Origin: Pithys albifrons albifrons
Lineage: Eukaryota > Chordata > Aves > Passeriformes > Thamnophilidae
Direction: 5' to 3'
Assembly: GCF_047495875.1 (NCBI RefSeq)
Contig: NC_092466.1
Span: 18,844,561-18,908,560, forward strand
DNA: 64,000 bases
Of this stretch, positions 12,871-26,800 are shown piece after piece (the first letter of the stretch is position 1; each line of letters begins with the position of its first letter). The notes under the pieces were generated by a model that was not told the origin of the DNA, made no database searches, and worked only from the letters and a program-made list of their open reading frames with translations. The position numbers and the translations under genes are program-made.

Positions 12871-15800
12871 GTCTCAGGTTTCACAATTCAAGGACACAGT
12901 TATGCTTTTAAGAAAGCCTATGTTGTGAACTGAGAGGGAGAAGGGGATTCACAAAATTCCCCTATTGCAGAACTCAGAGCTGCATCCTTTGGTAGGTCCT
13001 TTATAGTTAGAAAGAAAGATTTGAACCAAGGTGCCTGGACACAGCAAACACATATGGTCCTGGGCCAGCTATTTTCAGCTCCAGCTCTATGCCATACATT
13101 CAGCCAAGCTGTGCTGTGCTCCTCCCCCCTTCATGCCTCATCTCCCAGCTCCCTGGTGGCTTCAGTCCAGGAGCCTCAGCAGATATTTCAACAGAGCAGG
13201 AACAGAGTTCAGGTCCTGAGGCAGGAGTAAGGACATTCAGGGCTCAATTCTGCCAGAGACTTAACATGACAAGTTGGTGCTTGTGAGTAACATACAGATC
13301 CTGTGCAAGAGAGGAGATGTGGGCAAGGGGGTCATACCATGTCCAAGTGTGGTAGTCAACCCTTGATAAGATACAAGAGTTTAGAAGACATTTAGGAAGG
13401 TTTAGGGAATATTTAACATCATATGAGACCTGGCTTCAAACAGAGCAACTTGTGTCCAAGTAATTTGTTTCCTCAGACAAGGGTTTTCTAGTAAATGGAA
13501 ATGTGGTAAGGTGAGCTGTATTTGTGAGAACACTTCCTGTAGTTCCCTATTGGGAAGGGTCAGTTTAACTAGGAAAGGCAATGGTGGAAAAAACAGTAAA
13601 AGAATGCTAGTAAATGAGCAAAACCGAGCAGAGCCAAGTCTGGGCTCCTGCATGACCCTGGTGGGTAACCTCCTTCCCTGTCCCTTCTCCTCCTGCTTGA
13701 TACCAAACATGGTATTTATCAGCTAGTAACACAAATGAGTCAATAAACTGGTCTCCACGGTTTAATACAGCCACAGACTCACTAAAATGCCTAATTATCC
13801 TGCTGAGGAATGTGAAATTGCAGTAGGTCATTCTGTTATTACTTTAGGATGAAAATCTCCCCTGTAGATATAAATTATTAGTTTTTCATATAAATGCTTT
13901 CTAATGCACCAGTGAGAGTACTTAGGAGGCTGGGCCGCAGGGTAGGATAAAACAACTCTCTGACCTGCAGAGTGTGAACACCCACGATCAGTGATTTCTG
14001 CCGGTGTCTCTGGACATACTAAAGCCTGTAATCAGCAAAAGTTCTTTAAAGACCGAGTATTGGTTTTCAGATGATTCTCTTGAAGTGCTAATGTCATTGA
14101 TCACCGAACAAATTGGAGCATCAGTCCACTCTCATCTCTTCCCTGGGTCAGAGAGTGACGGGAACAGCATTTCCTGGTGCTGTGGTTTGAGCAGCATGAG
14201 TACCCATAGCCCAGCTGGGTCTCTTCCAGGTGGGCAGCAGTGCAGTATGGTGCCAGTGAAGTGGTGGGATGATCTGGGGAAAGAGCTGTTTCGGCCTTCA
14301 TACATCCTGTTCTGTGGCCAGGTGTGCTGGTCCCAGGTGGTCTTGCTGGAGCCCCTGGAAGGGGAAGGAGCTTGGGGAAATGGACTTATCATTCAGCAAC
14401 TGAGCTCAAGCCATTTTTTGTTTCAAGTTGACTCAAAATGTCTGTCATATCCCAAATCAAGCATTTTATTGTATTTTAAAAATTTGCTTTGAAAAGCTTT
14501 TTAAAAAGTTAGGATTGTCAGAAAAAGAAAAATATAGGGGAAGCCCCCCACTATCCTAAACTGAAAATTGAAAGTGGTTCCTTCTAAACTGTTTCAATAT
14601 TATATTTCCCTGCTTTTAGTTTCTTCTAAAAACTATTGTCTGAAATAGAGCAAGGTCCAAGAATAGTTTTCATCCCTTCGAAGCTGTTTCCATTTTTTTC
14701 TTTTTCTGCTTTTACTGTTCATTAAAAATATTTTGCTCTCTTCTCTGGCTGTTGTGCCTATATGCATTCTCTGAGAGCAAGGGCCAGGCATTTCTGGCAA
14801 ATCTGAAAGCACACCAGGGCTTACAGCTCTGGTAGCCAAGGGAGCCTTGTAACCCTGCGGCACTCTGCACAGAGGGGCTGCCTTGGCACAAATGATCTTA
14901 AAGACAAAACCTGCCCACAGTGTAGCATTTTCCAGACTCATGACCCCAGATCCAGAGACAAGACTCACTTCTGCTTGAACTTCCACCAGGCTCCCAGCCC
15001 CTAGTTTGGCAATTGCTGTTGTAGTTCACTAAAAGTTTGTCAAAACCCATACAATTCCTCAAACACCACAGTTTCAACAAATCAGCATTTTTATGCTGAA
15101 ACCTGTTCTGCTGGAAGTATTCCAAGCCAGTTCTACAGAGAGCCATTATTTCTGAAATGCTTCTGTAAACATTTGTTGCAGGGTTTTTCTTAATGACAAC
15201 AGCCACAGACTCTGGCTGAGCTTAATTTGGCCATTTGCAAATCTCACTCCTTTTTGTCTCTTGGCCAGTTGGAGGAAGGGAAACATTTTTTTGTCTTTCA
15301 ACACCACCACTGTGGTTTGGCTGCAAGATGTGCTGCAAAATGTTTCCTAGAGATGTCCCCATGCCTGACACAGCAATACTGTGGAACTCATGGCATTGTT
15401 TGTCATAGTGGCAAAATACTCAACATTTGCATAGCATCGTTTTCTTACAAATCTTCAACATAACGGAGGGTTTACCAGTGCATAGGGAATTATAAGGGGA
15501 TGGGAAGAATCTCAGTTTGTGTTGCCTTCATGAATTTCCTTCAGTCCTTGCTAGAGAAAGAACATCAAGTCTCATCCCAGAGAAAGAAGAGAGACCAGAT
15601 TCTGGAGGCACTCAGCAGTGGTCAAGCTTCATCCAGAGGGACAGCAATTACCACTTCCCTACAGGATCTTGCTTTCTACCCAGAAAACCCTGAAAGCCCT
15701 CTGGAGTCTGGCACATGAACCTTACTCATGTTTCTCCATGCCCTAGCAGAGTGGTGTTGGTGGGAGGTGGCAGACAGGGAATAAGTGTTGGGGGAGAACC

Positions 15801-16560
15801 CTGTTGTGCAATTTGCACCAGGACTGGAGGCTGTTTCTTGTACAACTGCCTGGGAGTGTGTCCCAAGGAGCTGCCCTTTTGTGCCTGTGAAGCAGGGTAG
15901 GGGACCCCTGAGCCCCCAGTCCACCCCTCCACTGCCCAGGCAGACTGATATGTTCACCAGGGCAGCTTTGCTGATCAGTGTTTCTCTAAGGCTCCTAGTG
16001 CTGTCACAGGGAGGTGGCCCACAGCCAATCTGGATATGATTTCATTAGTGCTGCTTTGTAAGCCGGTGTAGGTCTGCTGTTTTTCACATCATCCCTGATC
16101 TACAGCTGCAGTTAGGAGAGAAGAGCTCAGTCTGCAGCACTGCCTGGGGATATTGTGATCTGCTGTTTTTGTTAGCAGTCCACCTTCTCTTGCCCCAGAG
16201 ATTCCTTTCCCCACAGATGCTTTCCATGCTGGAATGTGGATTTGCTTTTTGGGATCATTATATTCAAACCTCCTCTCCCTCAGGTTTGGATTACCTGCTC
16301 TGCATTCTTGAGCTCTTGTCTTGGTACAGAACATACCTCTGGGATCTGTCTACTCTCCAAACTTGATCCCTGCTGAAGATAAATCCTCACCTGCACTTTG
16401 CTCATCTGTTTGGCTGTATGTTCTTGGACTCATCCAACAAGCTCCTTGAAATCCATTTGATCAGTCCCTTTGCACTGCAGGAGTACAAGTAAAGGACTGC
16501 TGCTTCATTTGGTTCCTTCCCACTACCACATCACACTATGAGCAGATTACTGTGGCAGAA
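12871..16560. other. Unique non-coding sequence
   Basis: No gene recognised. The longest frame is 162 codons (14004-14492, +), overlapped by 66- and 86-codon minus-strand frames. It has no domain and no plausible exon borders. A T-rich run lies at about 14692-14708. At 15676-16039 overlapping frames on both strands reflect higher GC. Confidence 0.55.
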
Positions 16561-19500
16561 AAAAAACCCAATCAGGACTTTTACAACCTTGATGTTCTTT
16601 GAACATAATGGTTTGGTGAGAGTAAGACATACCAAAGAGCATAAGCATTCCACAAGAGATGCCCAGAACAAAGGTAGAGGTGTCAGGCTGCCATGAGGGG
16701 GCAGGTGCATCCTCCAGGTAGCTTAGCCACACCAGTGTTGCCTCTCTGCTTCCCCCAGGCATCAAGCTCCAAAACCTGTTCCCATTGCTTTGGCTTACCC
16801 ATGTGGTGCCCTTCCCCTGTATGGGGTCAGTCTGCACCAAGGAACAGGTCCCCAGCAGGACTAAGCATACACAGCTGCTCTGGAGAGGCTCAGGTCAATT
16901 CACACCGAGCTTTTCACACAGTGAGGTGCTGAGGTTTCTCTCTGCTGTCAAGGAACCTGGTCCCCATCCTTTTGCTGATCCTCTGAAGGTTGCAGTGAGG
17001 CTAGGGCATTTCTGCCAGGCTCTCCAAGCTCCAAAAGGGAACCTGCAATGATACCTTTAAAAATGAGTCACATTTCCTAATCAGCCATAAGGAAAAGTCT
17101 GTAGCATTAAGGTGTGAAAATCCCACATAATGTAGTTCTATGCTGGAACAGAAAGGTCAGGTATATGCAGAAAACTCCCACAGCCTTTTATAGATGGGCC
17201 AGTTATGGCTTGTCCTTGCGCTGCTGCATAGGAGTCAGGCCCATGGAAAAAAAGCCTCATCTCTCCAGGGGTCCCTGAATTTGTTGCTGATTCACGCCAT
17301 CCTGAGTTCCAAGGCTGCTCTGCAGAGCAATACAGTGTTGCAGTCCAGTCCTTGTACTTAAAACTTGCTGCAGACCTGCTTAGTAAGTCCCGTTGCATTT
17401 AATATAAACACCCAAGAGAATCTAAGCAATATGTTTGTGTGCTTGAGGCAGCAAACAGAGAAAGTAACATGGTTTTCATCATGTGTCTCTAATTTGTCCA
17501 TTTTTTATGTTACAGTATCTGTAACACTACTTGAATTACAGCCCAGAACACACTCTCCTCTAAAACTACTTTAGAGGTAGTAGAAACCACACAAAGCAGA
17601 ACTGCATAACCCTTTTCCCTTCTTAAATCATTTCATATTTTGCAGGTCCTACAAAATGCTTTGCAGTTCAGGAGAACAGTCACTCTGGGACACCACACAT
17701 CCCATTTTAAATAATAGCCCAAGTGTTGCCTGAAGGAATATTAGTAACATTTGCCAATTTTAAAAAGTTTGTAAAAGAATTTCCCATTATAAGATTTCAC
17801 AAAGCAGCCATTTCAGTATCATTTATGCCTTGTTATGTTTCAACATCTAAGTTTATTTGTAATTTCTAAATAAAGGAAAACACTAGCTCCAGTAGAGAAC
17901 TTCCACTTCTCTCTCTAGGAAAGATTTTCACCCAAGTGAGAGTACTGTGGGGTTTCTGGTACCTTCGTTAGTAGCTAGCACTGGGCTCTTTGGTCCTACA
18001 GAATCATTAGCATTGTCCAAAGAGTATCACGGTAGCTGCATGTCTGGCTTACAGCACGCAGGCTGCAGGGTTAGCAGCGAGGAGGGCTTGTTAAGCAGCT
18101 GCTGTGATATGCTCCAGTCTCCTGGGATTTTTTCATTGCAATGAATTCACTGTCTTCAGTGAACTGCAGGGAGAGCTCTGAGCCCAGCCCAGCTGAGACT
18201 GGTACCAGTTTTGGTGACTAGGACCCATGCCTGAAGGATATCTCTTCTGCATAGACACTCCACATGCTGGATAGACACTGGGTCTGGTAGCTGCAATGCA
18301 GCTGTGTCATGAAGGAGAAGCCCTTGGAACTATTCCAAACACTGAACTGCTACAATGTGACCCACATGGAGACAGAGAGTCTTGCTTTGGCCCTTTGCCC
18401 TTACTCAGGTTATTGCCTCTGGATGCTTTGCCTTTCCTCTTCATCCCCTTTTCTGCCTGCTCTCCTGAACCGGCAGTGGTGCAGCTACAATTCTGCCTCC
18501 CAGCAGTCTTCTCATGCTCTCATCCTGTGGGCAGTGATGGGCAGCATAGAGGGGGAGTGAAGCAGAAAGGCTCCACCTGGTTTTGATGATGCACAGCTGG
18601 ACCTGCAGCCCTGGCAGGTGTGAACATCAGCGCTCTTCTGATAGGAGTGGATGTAAAGCAGCAGGAGAAATTCAAATGACAACACTGATCTCTTCTGCAC
18701 CTCATTGCAGAGGTTGGAAAAATGTTTCAGATTAGAGTCACTAACTCTAAAAACACTGCACAAAACAGGCTTTTACACTTCTCCTGAAGCAGAGGCTTAG
18801 CTTCTGCCTCTCCCTGCCTGCCCCAACGTTGCTCCATCCCTAGCCTGGTGCACTTGAGCACACTCTTGGCTAGAGGATGCTGCAAGTTTGAGGATTCCCA
18901 GGCTGGAGAGGAATTCAAGTTCAGAGGTCTCAACTCTTGCTCTATTCACTTCACAGTATATAAATGGAGGCAAGGAGAATGCCTTTTATCTAGAAGAAAA
19001 GTAAATATACCTTGCCTTTATATTGAAGTGGGAACTTGGTATAGTGTTCTGCAAGCACGCCTTCCCTCTTCTGGTATTCAAGAAACTAAACTCTAGTTTC
19101 AGGATCCCCATCTATGTGAAAATGTGGCTAGTGGACCAGATTTTGGGAGTTCAGGCTTTGCTGAGGAGTGGAATTCTTGGCACTGAGGGTCTATAAAGCT
19201 AAGGAGCAAGAGCTATAGCATATTGAATGCAACGAGGTGTCCACACCTCAGTGCTTCTGGTTCTCAGCCATAGCGTAAAGCCACTTCCTTGGGGAGTTAA
19301 ACCAAGGTATCACTCCAAGCACTGAAGCAGCTGTGACACAGGCACCCTCTGTGCTGCTGTCTAGGGTCTGTAAATTTCTGTGCAGAGGCCAGGCAGAAAG
19401 CCATGGGCTACAGCATCTTAAACCACTTCACTGAGCTTTTTCAGAGCTTATTTGTCAGAGCCTGAGGTCTTTAACTGAACGTAATCTTTCCTGAGCAGAA

Positions 19501-19954
19501 GGCATCAGTGCTGTATGAAAACACTGGAGATATTTTGAAGAGTGTAACCACAGCGCGCAATACAGAGACCACAGCTGTTTTCCTTTACAGAAAACTCAGT
19601 TAAATCTTCCACATTTCCCCAAAGCCCCGGATGTTTGAAGTCCGCACAGAAACTGCAAGAACTTGGGGTGACGTCTTCTATGTGCCTTCATCCTGAACAG
19701 GTATAAGGTACTGTGACTGCATGACAGTGTTAAAAGAAGCAGTCCTCAAAAACCTGGGGAAAAGCATGGAGATGAGCATAACAGCAGTGAAGGGGAGGAA
19801 GTAGAATGGACATCACCACGATTGCTTGGAAACACCACTTTTTGATAAACAGCTAACTTACAAGCAATTTGATGGTACAAACTCAATAGTCAACACTGGA
19901 ATGAGCTGAAATGGCAAACAGGATAGGTGACACCAGTCAAGAAATGTGTGTTTC
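16561..19954. other. Unique non-coding sequence
   Basis: Nothing recognised. Frames up to 97 codons (16547-16840, -) and 96 codons (18296-18586, +) overlap opposite-strand frames and look random. A more AT-rich section runs at about 17560-17880. Confidence 0.6.
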
Positions 19955-20108
19955 AGTGCTGGCACCAACTGCATGTGTGATCTTGCCAGAAGCTGTGCCT
20001 TGGTTTCCCATACCATGAGACAGAGGATAGTATTTCCTTATCTCACAGGACTCTTGTAAATCTTAATTAATTTATATTCATAAATCACTGTGAGAGTTCA
20101 AATAAGAG
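19955..20108 (+). mobile_element. MIR/CORE-SINE-like remnant
   Basis: The sequence follows the sense MIR/CORE-SINE core in order. It reads tgtgtgatcttgccagaag, then tgccttggtttcccat, then gagacagaggatagtatttc, then ttatctcacaggactcttg, then taaatcttaattaattta. This parallels 'gtgaccttgggcaa...cctcagtttcccatctgt...gggataata...cctcacagggttgttgtga...'. The match runs over about 150 bases with small gaps and is old and non-functional. The family call is from memory of the consensus, and a Dfam search would confirm the exact subfamily. Confidence 0.65.
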
Positions 20109-23100
20109 TATCCATTTACTGTGGAGCTGAAAATTATGTAGTTATTTTTTCTCGTTGATAAATCACATCACAAGATAAATATTTTGCCAAGTGAGAACCT
20201 TCATCTTAATTTTGAACAGAAAATACCATAAACTGCCTAATATTGAATCAAAGTATTAGTTAACCACAGGAGCGCTTTCCATGTCCAGACTTGTGAACTT
20301 ACATGTCATGATGACTTTCTATCAAATCTCTATGTTGAAGTAAAATACCAATGACTGTAATCCTAGAGAAGAATTCCAAGACTGCAATATGCCTAAAGGA
20401 GAAGGAAGTGAACAGGAGTCCTCTCTGTGTCTAGGAAATGTTTACTTGACAAATATTTAGCAAGCTTGGAGGTATTTTTAAGAGAAAAAAATGGCATGGA
20501 TTCATGTTGATGAATGTTTTGCTACTGATTAAATCTGAGCCTGTATAAACTGTGTGGTGACAAAGAAATCTGAGACTGTAATGAGGAAACAGTTGGGTAG
20601 GATGTGAGAGATTGAAACCACAGATATTGCCATCCCCAGGAGAAATACCTTATTCTAAGAACTGAAAATAATTTGGGCTATTGGACTCCATTCAAGGAAT
20701 AAGTCCTATTATGCACAATATCTCCTAATCTTTACCCTAGAAATCACCTTGAAAAGCCAAATCTTCCATTGCAATAATTAAAGGAAAACACATGTGAAAC
20801 CAGATTCTTATTTCTTGTCTGGGCTTTCATTGGCCTGTCCGATATAAAACATCACTGTGTCTCCAGTCAGTATAGATCAAATTCCCCTACACATCCACAG
20901 ATGGAAAATGGTTTTGAGCATTTTATAGACATAGGATTTCCAAGGCACTTAATTTTGGTTGTGCAACCTGGTCTCATCCTTCAATATTCATTTATTTAGG
21001 CAGTTAACATTCTTGGTGCAGCAGCCCCACTCACTTCCCTGAGAGACTGTGCTCAAACTGGTCCCTAAGTTGTTGTTGAACCATATTGCTTGGCATGTTA
21101 TTTTTAACACAGAGGCCAAAAGTTTTGAAAAGTGGCAACCTAAAAATGAATTCTCTAACTTCTGACTTGGACTTTATTAAAGCAGCACTGGGTGTGTAAT
21201 ACTTTTGGATATTATGCTCCTAATATAATTTGTCCACCTAGTCATCAAGGCTAAGTTAGTTTTGAAAATTTGTGAATAAGTGTAATAGAAAAAAACCCAA
21301 CAAAATCTTATTGCACTACATTTATGACTTTCCAGGGTAAAAGTCTGCCATACCCTGAGTAATTTCTTTTTGACATTAATAAACATTTTATTGCAATGTA
21401 CTTAAGTCATGCTGTATATCCCTGCTCTGCACTATTGACACCCAGAGGTCAAGACTGCGTGGAATGGCCTAGATCCTGTGAAAATACAAATTGGATTTGT
21501 GGTCAGCCAAGACTAGAGTTTCATACTCAGACTTAATTGGCCATTGGAGTTTTACAGGTATTCCCTTTCTGAGGTGTTCTTTGCTACTCTGATGGTGGTT
21601 GCAAAAATTTATTCTTCACATGAAAAAAATAATTTATGCTGAAGTCACAAATGCCATGTGTGTGACAGGTAAGACTATTATGAGTACAACTACAGCAGGA
21701 CAGGCTTTGCCCAGGAATAACCCTAATTGACAGCGAAGAGCATGGGGTAACCAGCACCTCCTCCATAGACCCAGAGCACAGGAGTCAGCTGTCTGGAAAA
21801 TGCATCCTGCTCCTTTTGCTGGAGCTGTAAACTCCATAAGGGGAAGAAATTGGTGGTCAAGGCCATTTCCAGTGATATCCCAACATCTTCCTGATGGAAG
21901 AAAAGGACTGAATGATCTGGATTAACACAGAAGTATAGCTGGGAAAGTTCTAAGTTCCACCTCTAGCTTTTGGATGCAGGCCCTTTCTGTTTGTGCTCAG
22001 ATATCTCCTCATCACATCTGACATTTTGAGCTGCAAGTGCAGATTGTTTTAGAGGATGGGAATTATGCTTCAGTTAACACTCGGACATGTCCCCTCTTTT
22101 CATAATTATATTTTCAAAAATGCTGCAAAGCTCCAAGTTTGTATGGATAGTCTGGATAATTGTTATACCTTACAGAGAGCAGGAATTTAATTCCAAAACT
22201 GGGATTATTTTGACAAATATCAGTGAGATATGCACCTTGCTGGTTCAAATAGTGATGTGATACTGAACTGCTTTGGTTCATATTCCTGTTAGTTCACCTC
22301 AGTTCCTCTGCTGGTAAGGCTCTATTTACAAAGTTACTCAGATGAAGTCTGAAATTTAAAAATAGAGCAGTCCCCAAATGGGAATGAGGAATGCTCAGCA
22401 GAGCCAGGCTCACTGGCGTTTTGAAGACAGTTGGTGTTAGGTGGAAAGGGTTGAATCCAGATGCTGTGTCATGACTTGACCCTGAATCATCTCTCAGTCC
22501 CTTGCTAAAAATGTGTACTCTGTGTATTTATTGCTCTCCAGCTGCTTTCCTTTGAGTGTCCTTTGAGCAGTCTGGCCCTGGAGCAAAGCTTTAATTGCTT
22601 GTGTTTTTATGTGCTCTGAAATCCACCTGTGTATTTTAGAAACATTTTCAGAGGGAAAGACAAAGCAGTTAAATGGTTTTAACACCATTGTAGAAATAAG
22701 GGGGTAGACTGAAAGACTGGTAAATGTAGCTATGGATTAATGGACTCAGGCCTAGCACTGCAACAACAACCACTCTGGGTTTGGGGTTTTTTTATTCACA
22801 AGTGAAAATTTTAAATATAGTATAAAAGTAAGATTAAAAAAATTATTTGTTTCCTTTGTTTCACTGTGTGTCATTTGAAATGTTCCTTACCATCAAGTTT
22901 AATTTCAAGGGTTTGTTTCCCAACATTTTCAAATACATTTACATGAAAATGGAAACAAACTATAGCGGTCTTGAAAAAATAATTGTTTTGTTTGGAAAAT
23001 TATAAAATGAAGCCTCTGGATATCATCAAATTTTTCTCTGTTTTTATTTTTTGCTTGCACTTGGAAGATAATTTTACTCTCTGGAATTTACAATATTGGT

Positions 23101-23679
23101 GGTGATTTAATAGAGAGGCACTAACTTTTCTCATGACACTCTTGTTCTACCTTAGCTCCAATGACATCTTTAGTCCTGCTTCCTGGGGTTGTTTGCTCAG
23201 GAGGTTCCTCAGGCCTCTCTTATAGCAAGAAGCTGATTTTAATAAGCAGACTTCTCTCAAAGCATGTGGCTGGGGAAATTGTCTTCAAAGCTGGTAGGGC
23301 CTCGGGCAGACCTAGGAATGGAAACTGGGATAATGTGATTAAAAGTTTGCAGGGATAGAGCAATCCCTCAAACAAACTGGGGTTTCATGTTAAAAAAAAC
23401 AAAAGGCAGCTAAAATTCTTTGGCCTAAGTAAGCTGATGGAAAAGCAGAAAAGCAATTATGCTGGGCAATAAGGTAGAATAAGCAGTATTTCAAGGCAGA
23501 GCCTCTCTTTCCTGGCCAGCCCAAGGACAGACAACTCATGTCTACTTACCTTTACTGAGCATACAGACAGGGCTGAACATCTTCACCCTTTCTCTGATCT
23601 GTAAGTTATCAGGGAATACAATCCAACAGAAAATCTTCGACAGTCACTGCTCATACAACTGAAGTCTGGCAGAGACTGA
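20109..23679. other. Unique non-coding sequence
   Basis: No gene or repeat recognised. The DNA is mostly AT-rich, notably 22780-23100, with few open frames over 60 codons. A short A-run (aaaaaaaac) occurs near 23392. Confidence 0.6.
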
Positions 23680-23850
23680 GGATGCCCAGGGCAGTGGTTG
23701 AGTCACCATCCCTAGAGGTATTTAAAAGACTTGTAGGCGTGGCACTTAAGGTCATGGTTTAGTCTTGGACTTAGCAGTGTTAGGGTAATAGCTGGACTTG
23801 ATGATCTTGGAGGTCTTTTCCAATCTAAACAATTTTATGAATCTATAACA
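23680..23850 (+). mobile_element. CR1 LINE 3' end (avian type)
   Basis: This is the best-preserved transposon piece in the window. In order it has gatgcccagggcagtggttg, gagtcaccatccctagaggt, tttaaaagacttgtaggcgt, ggcacttaaggtcatggttt, gctggacttgatgatcttgg and aggtcttttccaatctaaac. It ends in the decayed short terminal repeat (ttttatgaatctataac). This is the standard CR1 3' untranslated region downstream of the reverse-transcriptase frame, which is absent here. The 5' truncation is typical because CR1 copies by target-primed reverse transcription. It is the strongest clue that the window is avian. Spacing and wording fit modern avian CR1 subfamilies, but I cannot fix which one. Confidence 0.9.
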
Positions 23851-26800
23851 ATAAGAGAGCTATGCTTTGTTCAATTTCTACCTGACTTACATCCAGCCAA
23901 CCATCTCTATCCTCCCCAAACATTCCTCAACTCAACTGATTTGGATCAAAGATAGAAACCTGGAAAGGTTAGATCTGTGCTAAAATTTTCAGGAAAGATG
24001 TTGACCAAAATGTTCTTTATCTGCAGCAAGAGATTAAATTGACATGAGCAGTGAAAAATGTAGCCATTAACCTATCTGTGTTGGTTTGAGAAATTCCTCC
24101 AGCCTCCTGCAGCCAAAATCACCCCAGGAGCAATCCTGCTGTGTACTGAGTACTGCCTGGAGGGTGCTGAGCTCCCTGCACTTCCACAAGATATTCTGAG
24201 CTTCCAGTACCTCCCAAGAAGAGGTGCGGAAATAGTGCTGCAGCCCTGAAACCTAATGCACTCTGCTTGTGTTCCCCTCTATTTAGTTAGGAAAGTGGTA
24301 AACACTGCAGAGATTAACCTTGTAACCTCAGCCAATTCACATTAAGTTAGTAAAATGGAGCAGAATCTAGAAACAATCAGCATTTGTGGCTTTCTAGGCC
24401 TTTTAAGCTCATTTCTCTGCAATGCAACCTCCCTCTCTTATGATTTGTTCAGCTTTAGATCCTCTGAATTCCAAGCTTTTATGTTATTACAAGCTTCCTG
24501 TTACTGTGTCTGTGCCAGCAGGTGCATGAACTGGGAGACCTGTGGCAATGTGCATTTTATTACTTCCAAACAGACCATATTTTCTGGTTCTTACAAGTTC
24601 TGGAGCTATTACTTGATATTTGGCTATTAAGGTTACATGAGCAGAGACACTTCATTTTTGAGACTTTCAATATGACTATCAAAAAGGCTCCCATGTAACT
24701 GGTATTTGAAATGCATGTGGCAGCTGGTAAACCTGCATTTGTGGAAAGATACCAGAGTGAGGAATAAAGAGACGTCATAAATTCTATTAAGAACCAGCAA
24801 GACGCTTCAACCAGGACTTCTGTTTTCATCAGAAGGAATCCTTCCTAGTGCATTAATAACGTAAGCAGGGCTATAGTTCTACCAAATCCTACTTACAAGG
24901 GGTCCTAGGCAGCTCTGCCACTGAGGCAAGGAAGCTTGAGGCATCATCCCAAGGCTGTCATCCAGGAAGGAGCACACTTCCCTCCATCAGCTCCAAACAA
25001 GCATCCCGCCTTGCCTGCAAGTTGTTTGCTCCCTGTGAGACTGCCTGCTATGTCTGCCTAATTTTGGTTACATGCCCTGATTTATCTCTGAAGGAAATGT
25101 GCAGGAGGGGTTGCCTATAATCAGTCAGTTAGAGCTTTGAGAGAGGGAAGTCAAACTCTGGTAGCTTCATGAAAAAGAGATGACTTGATTGGGCTGCCAT
25201 TAAACTGTGTCTGCAGTCCTGCTCAAAAGTATTTCTGATTTCTATTTAAAGAACAGTGGAAGTCCATTTACAGGAAGTCAAATAGGAGACAATAGGGACC
25301 TATCTCAGCAGGAAAAAGCATAGGCTTTTATTTGCAAGGAACTAATTCTTCCGAACCAGGGGGAGTGGCAGACACAGTGAAACACTGTCACTTCCCTTCC
25401 CAAATGGCTGCTAAAAGGGATAGACATTGCACTGTGACAAAATGTTTACATATGGCCTTCTCAACAGCCAAACTAGCTGTTGCTGATAGCCTGGAGTGAG
25501 CAATAAATAATGCCACTGACTTTCACCTTGCTGCAAAAATTTGTCTTGGAGGACAGGAAACACTTTTGGACACTCTTCACACCTTGAAAAAAATGCCTTT
25601 GCATTAATACATGGGAATTGGAATGACCTTCAAGAGAGGTGTTGATGCACAAGGGAACCTGGTCCAGAGACCATTTATTTCCATCCTTGCTCTGTCAAAG
25701 GATGAGACTTGAAAACATGTTCCTTTAATACCTTGCTCAGTCAGCCTTTGCTTTTCTCACTTTGGAAAAGGAGACTCTCAGGAAGAGGGCTGTGATTCAT
25801 ATCAAGCTTGCTTTTAAGAGACTGTCATGGAAAAAGATAGATTTCTAGCCATTTTGACCATTGCAGGCTCTTAAAAGTGGCCAATTGTAGATTATGGTTT
25901 TACTGACACTCCTACAGCTTTTGTAGCCTGTCAGTGCTCTTAGCAGGCTGAGACACTGCTGGTTATTTTCTGCAGGCACTTCTCCTCCACCAAACCTTCA
26001 AATAAAAGCATTCCTACACCTACTGCTTCTTCTGAATCCCTTTTCAACAGCACTCTTGCCTGCAGGCTTTTATAGCCTGAGGTCTGTTTATGGGTTTAGC
26101 TTTATAGCCAGCCTAATTAGTTGCTGTGATAAGGATAATTAGGTAATTAGGATAATTTGGATAGCACAGTATGAGTCTTTTCAAACCTCTTTTCTGGAAA
26201 GCTTTGTCTGCCACAATGACACTTGTCTGATCTAATGGAAAACTAAAAGCCCAGCTATCTCTGAGCATGATTGATGGCAGAGTCAACATCCAAGACAGAG
26301 AGCCGAGAATAAGAAACTCTGAGATACACTCTCTGAGAACTGAACTCACCCAGTCACAACTGAAAGACACATAACATGATAGCTACCTCATATCTTGTGG
26401 TTCCAAAATCAGCATTCAGATCCCTCTATTCCTTACCTGCTGACTTTTGATAGAGACAATGATGAAGCATTAGTAAAAAACTACAAAGAAAGAATGGAAT
26501 TCTCCTTTCTTCAGTATCTTCAAATCCAAATGGAATGCTTTTCTGATGGATATGCTCCAGACAAATACAAGTTACAAGCCACATCATATGAATGACTAGA
26601 AATTTTCTTGTTTTCAGAGAGGTTGAGACTGCAAGTTCTTGAACCGCTTTTCTCTGAATGTATGTGATTCAATGGACTTTCTCTTGTAATCCCTTTTTCT
26701 CATTCCCCTTTCCCTTTAGTTCCTAATATAACTACTATGAGTATGGAAGTAGGAATGCCAAAATTAACAAGTGAGGGAGAATGGATGTTAAACACTCAAT

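Noticed and set aside
14004..14492. 162-codon + strand open frame
   Set aside because: No domain, no splice-bounded structure, and overlapping minus-strand frames; treated as chance.
26113..26370. 85-codon minus frame with hydrophobic residues
   Set aside because: No family resemblance, and low complexity at its C-terminal end from a small ggataatt repeat.
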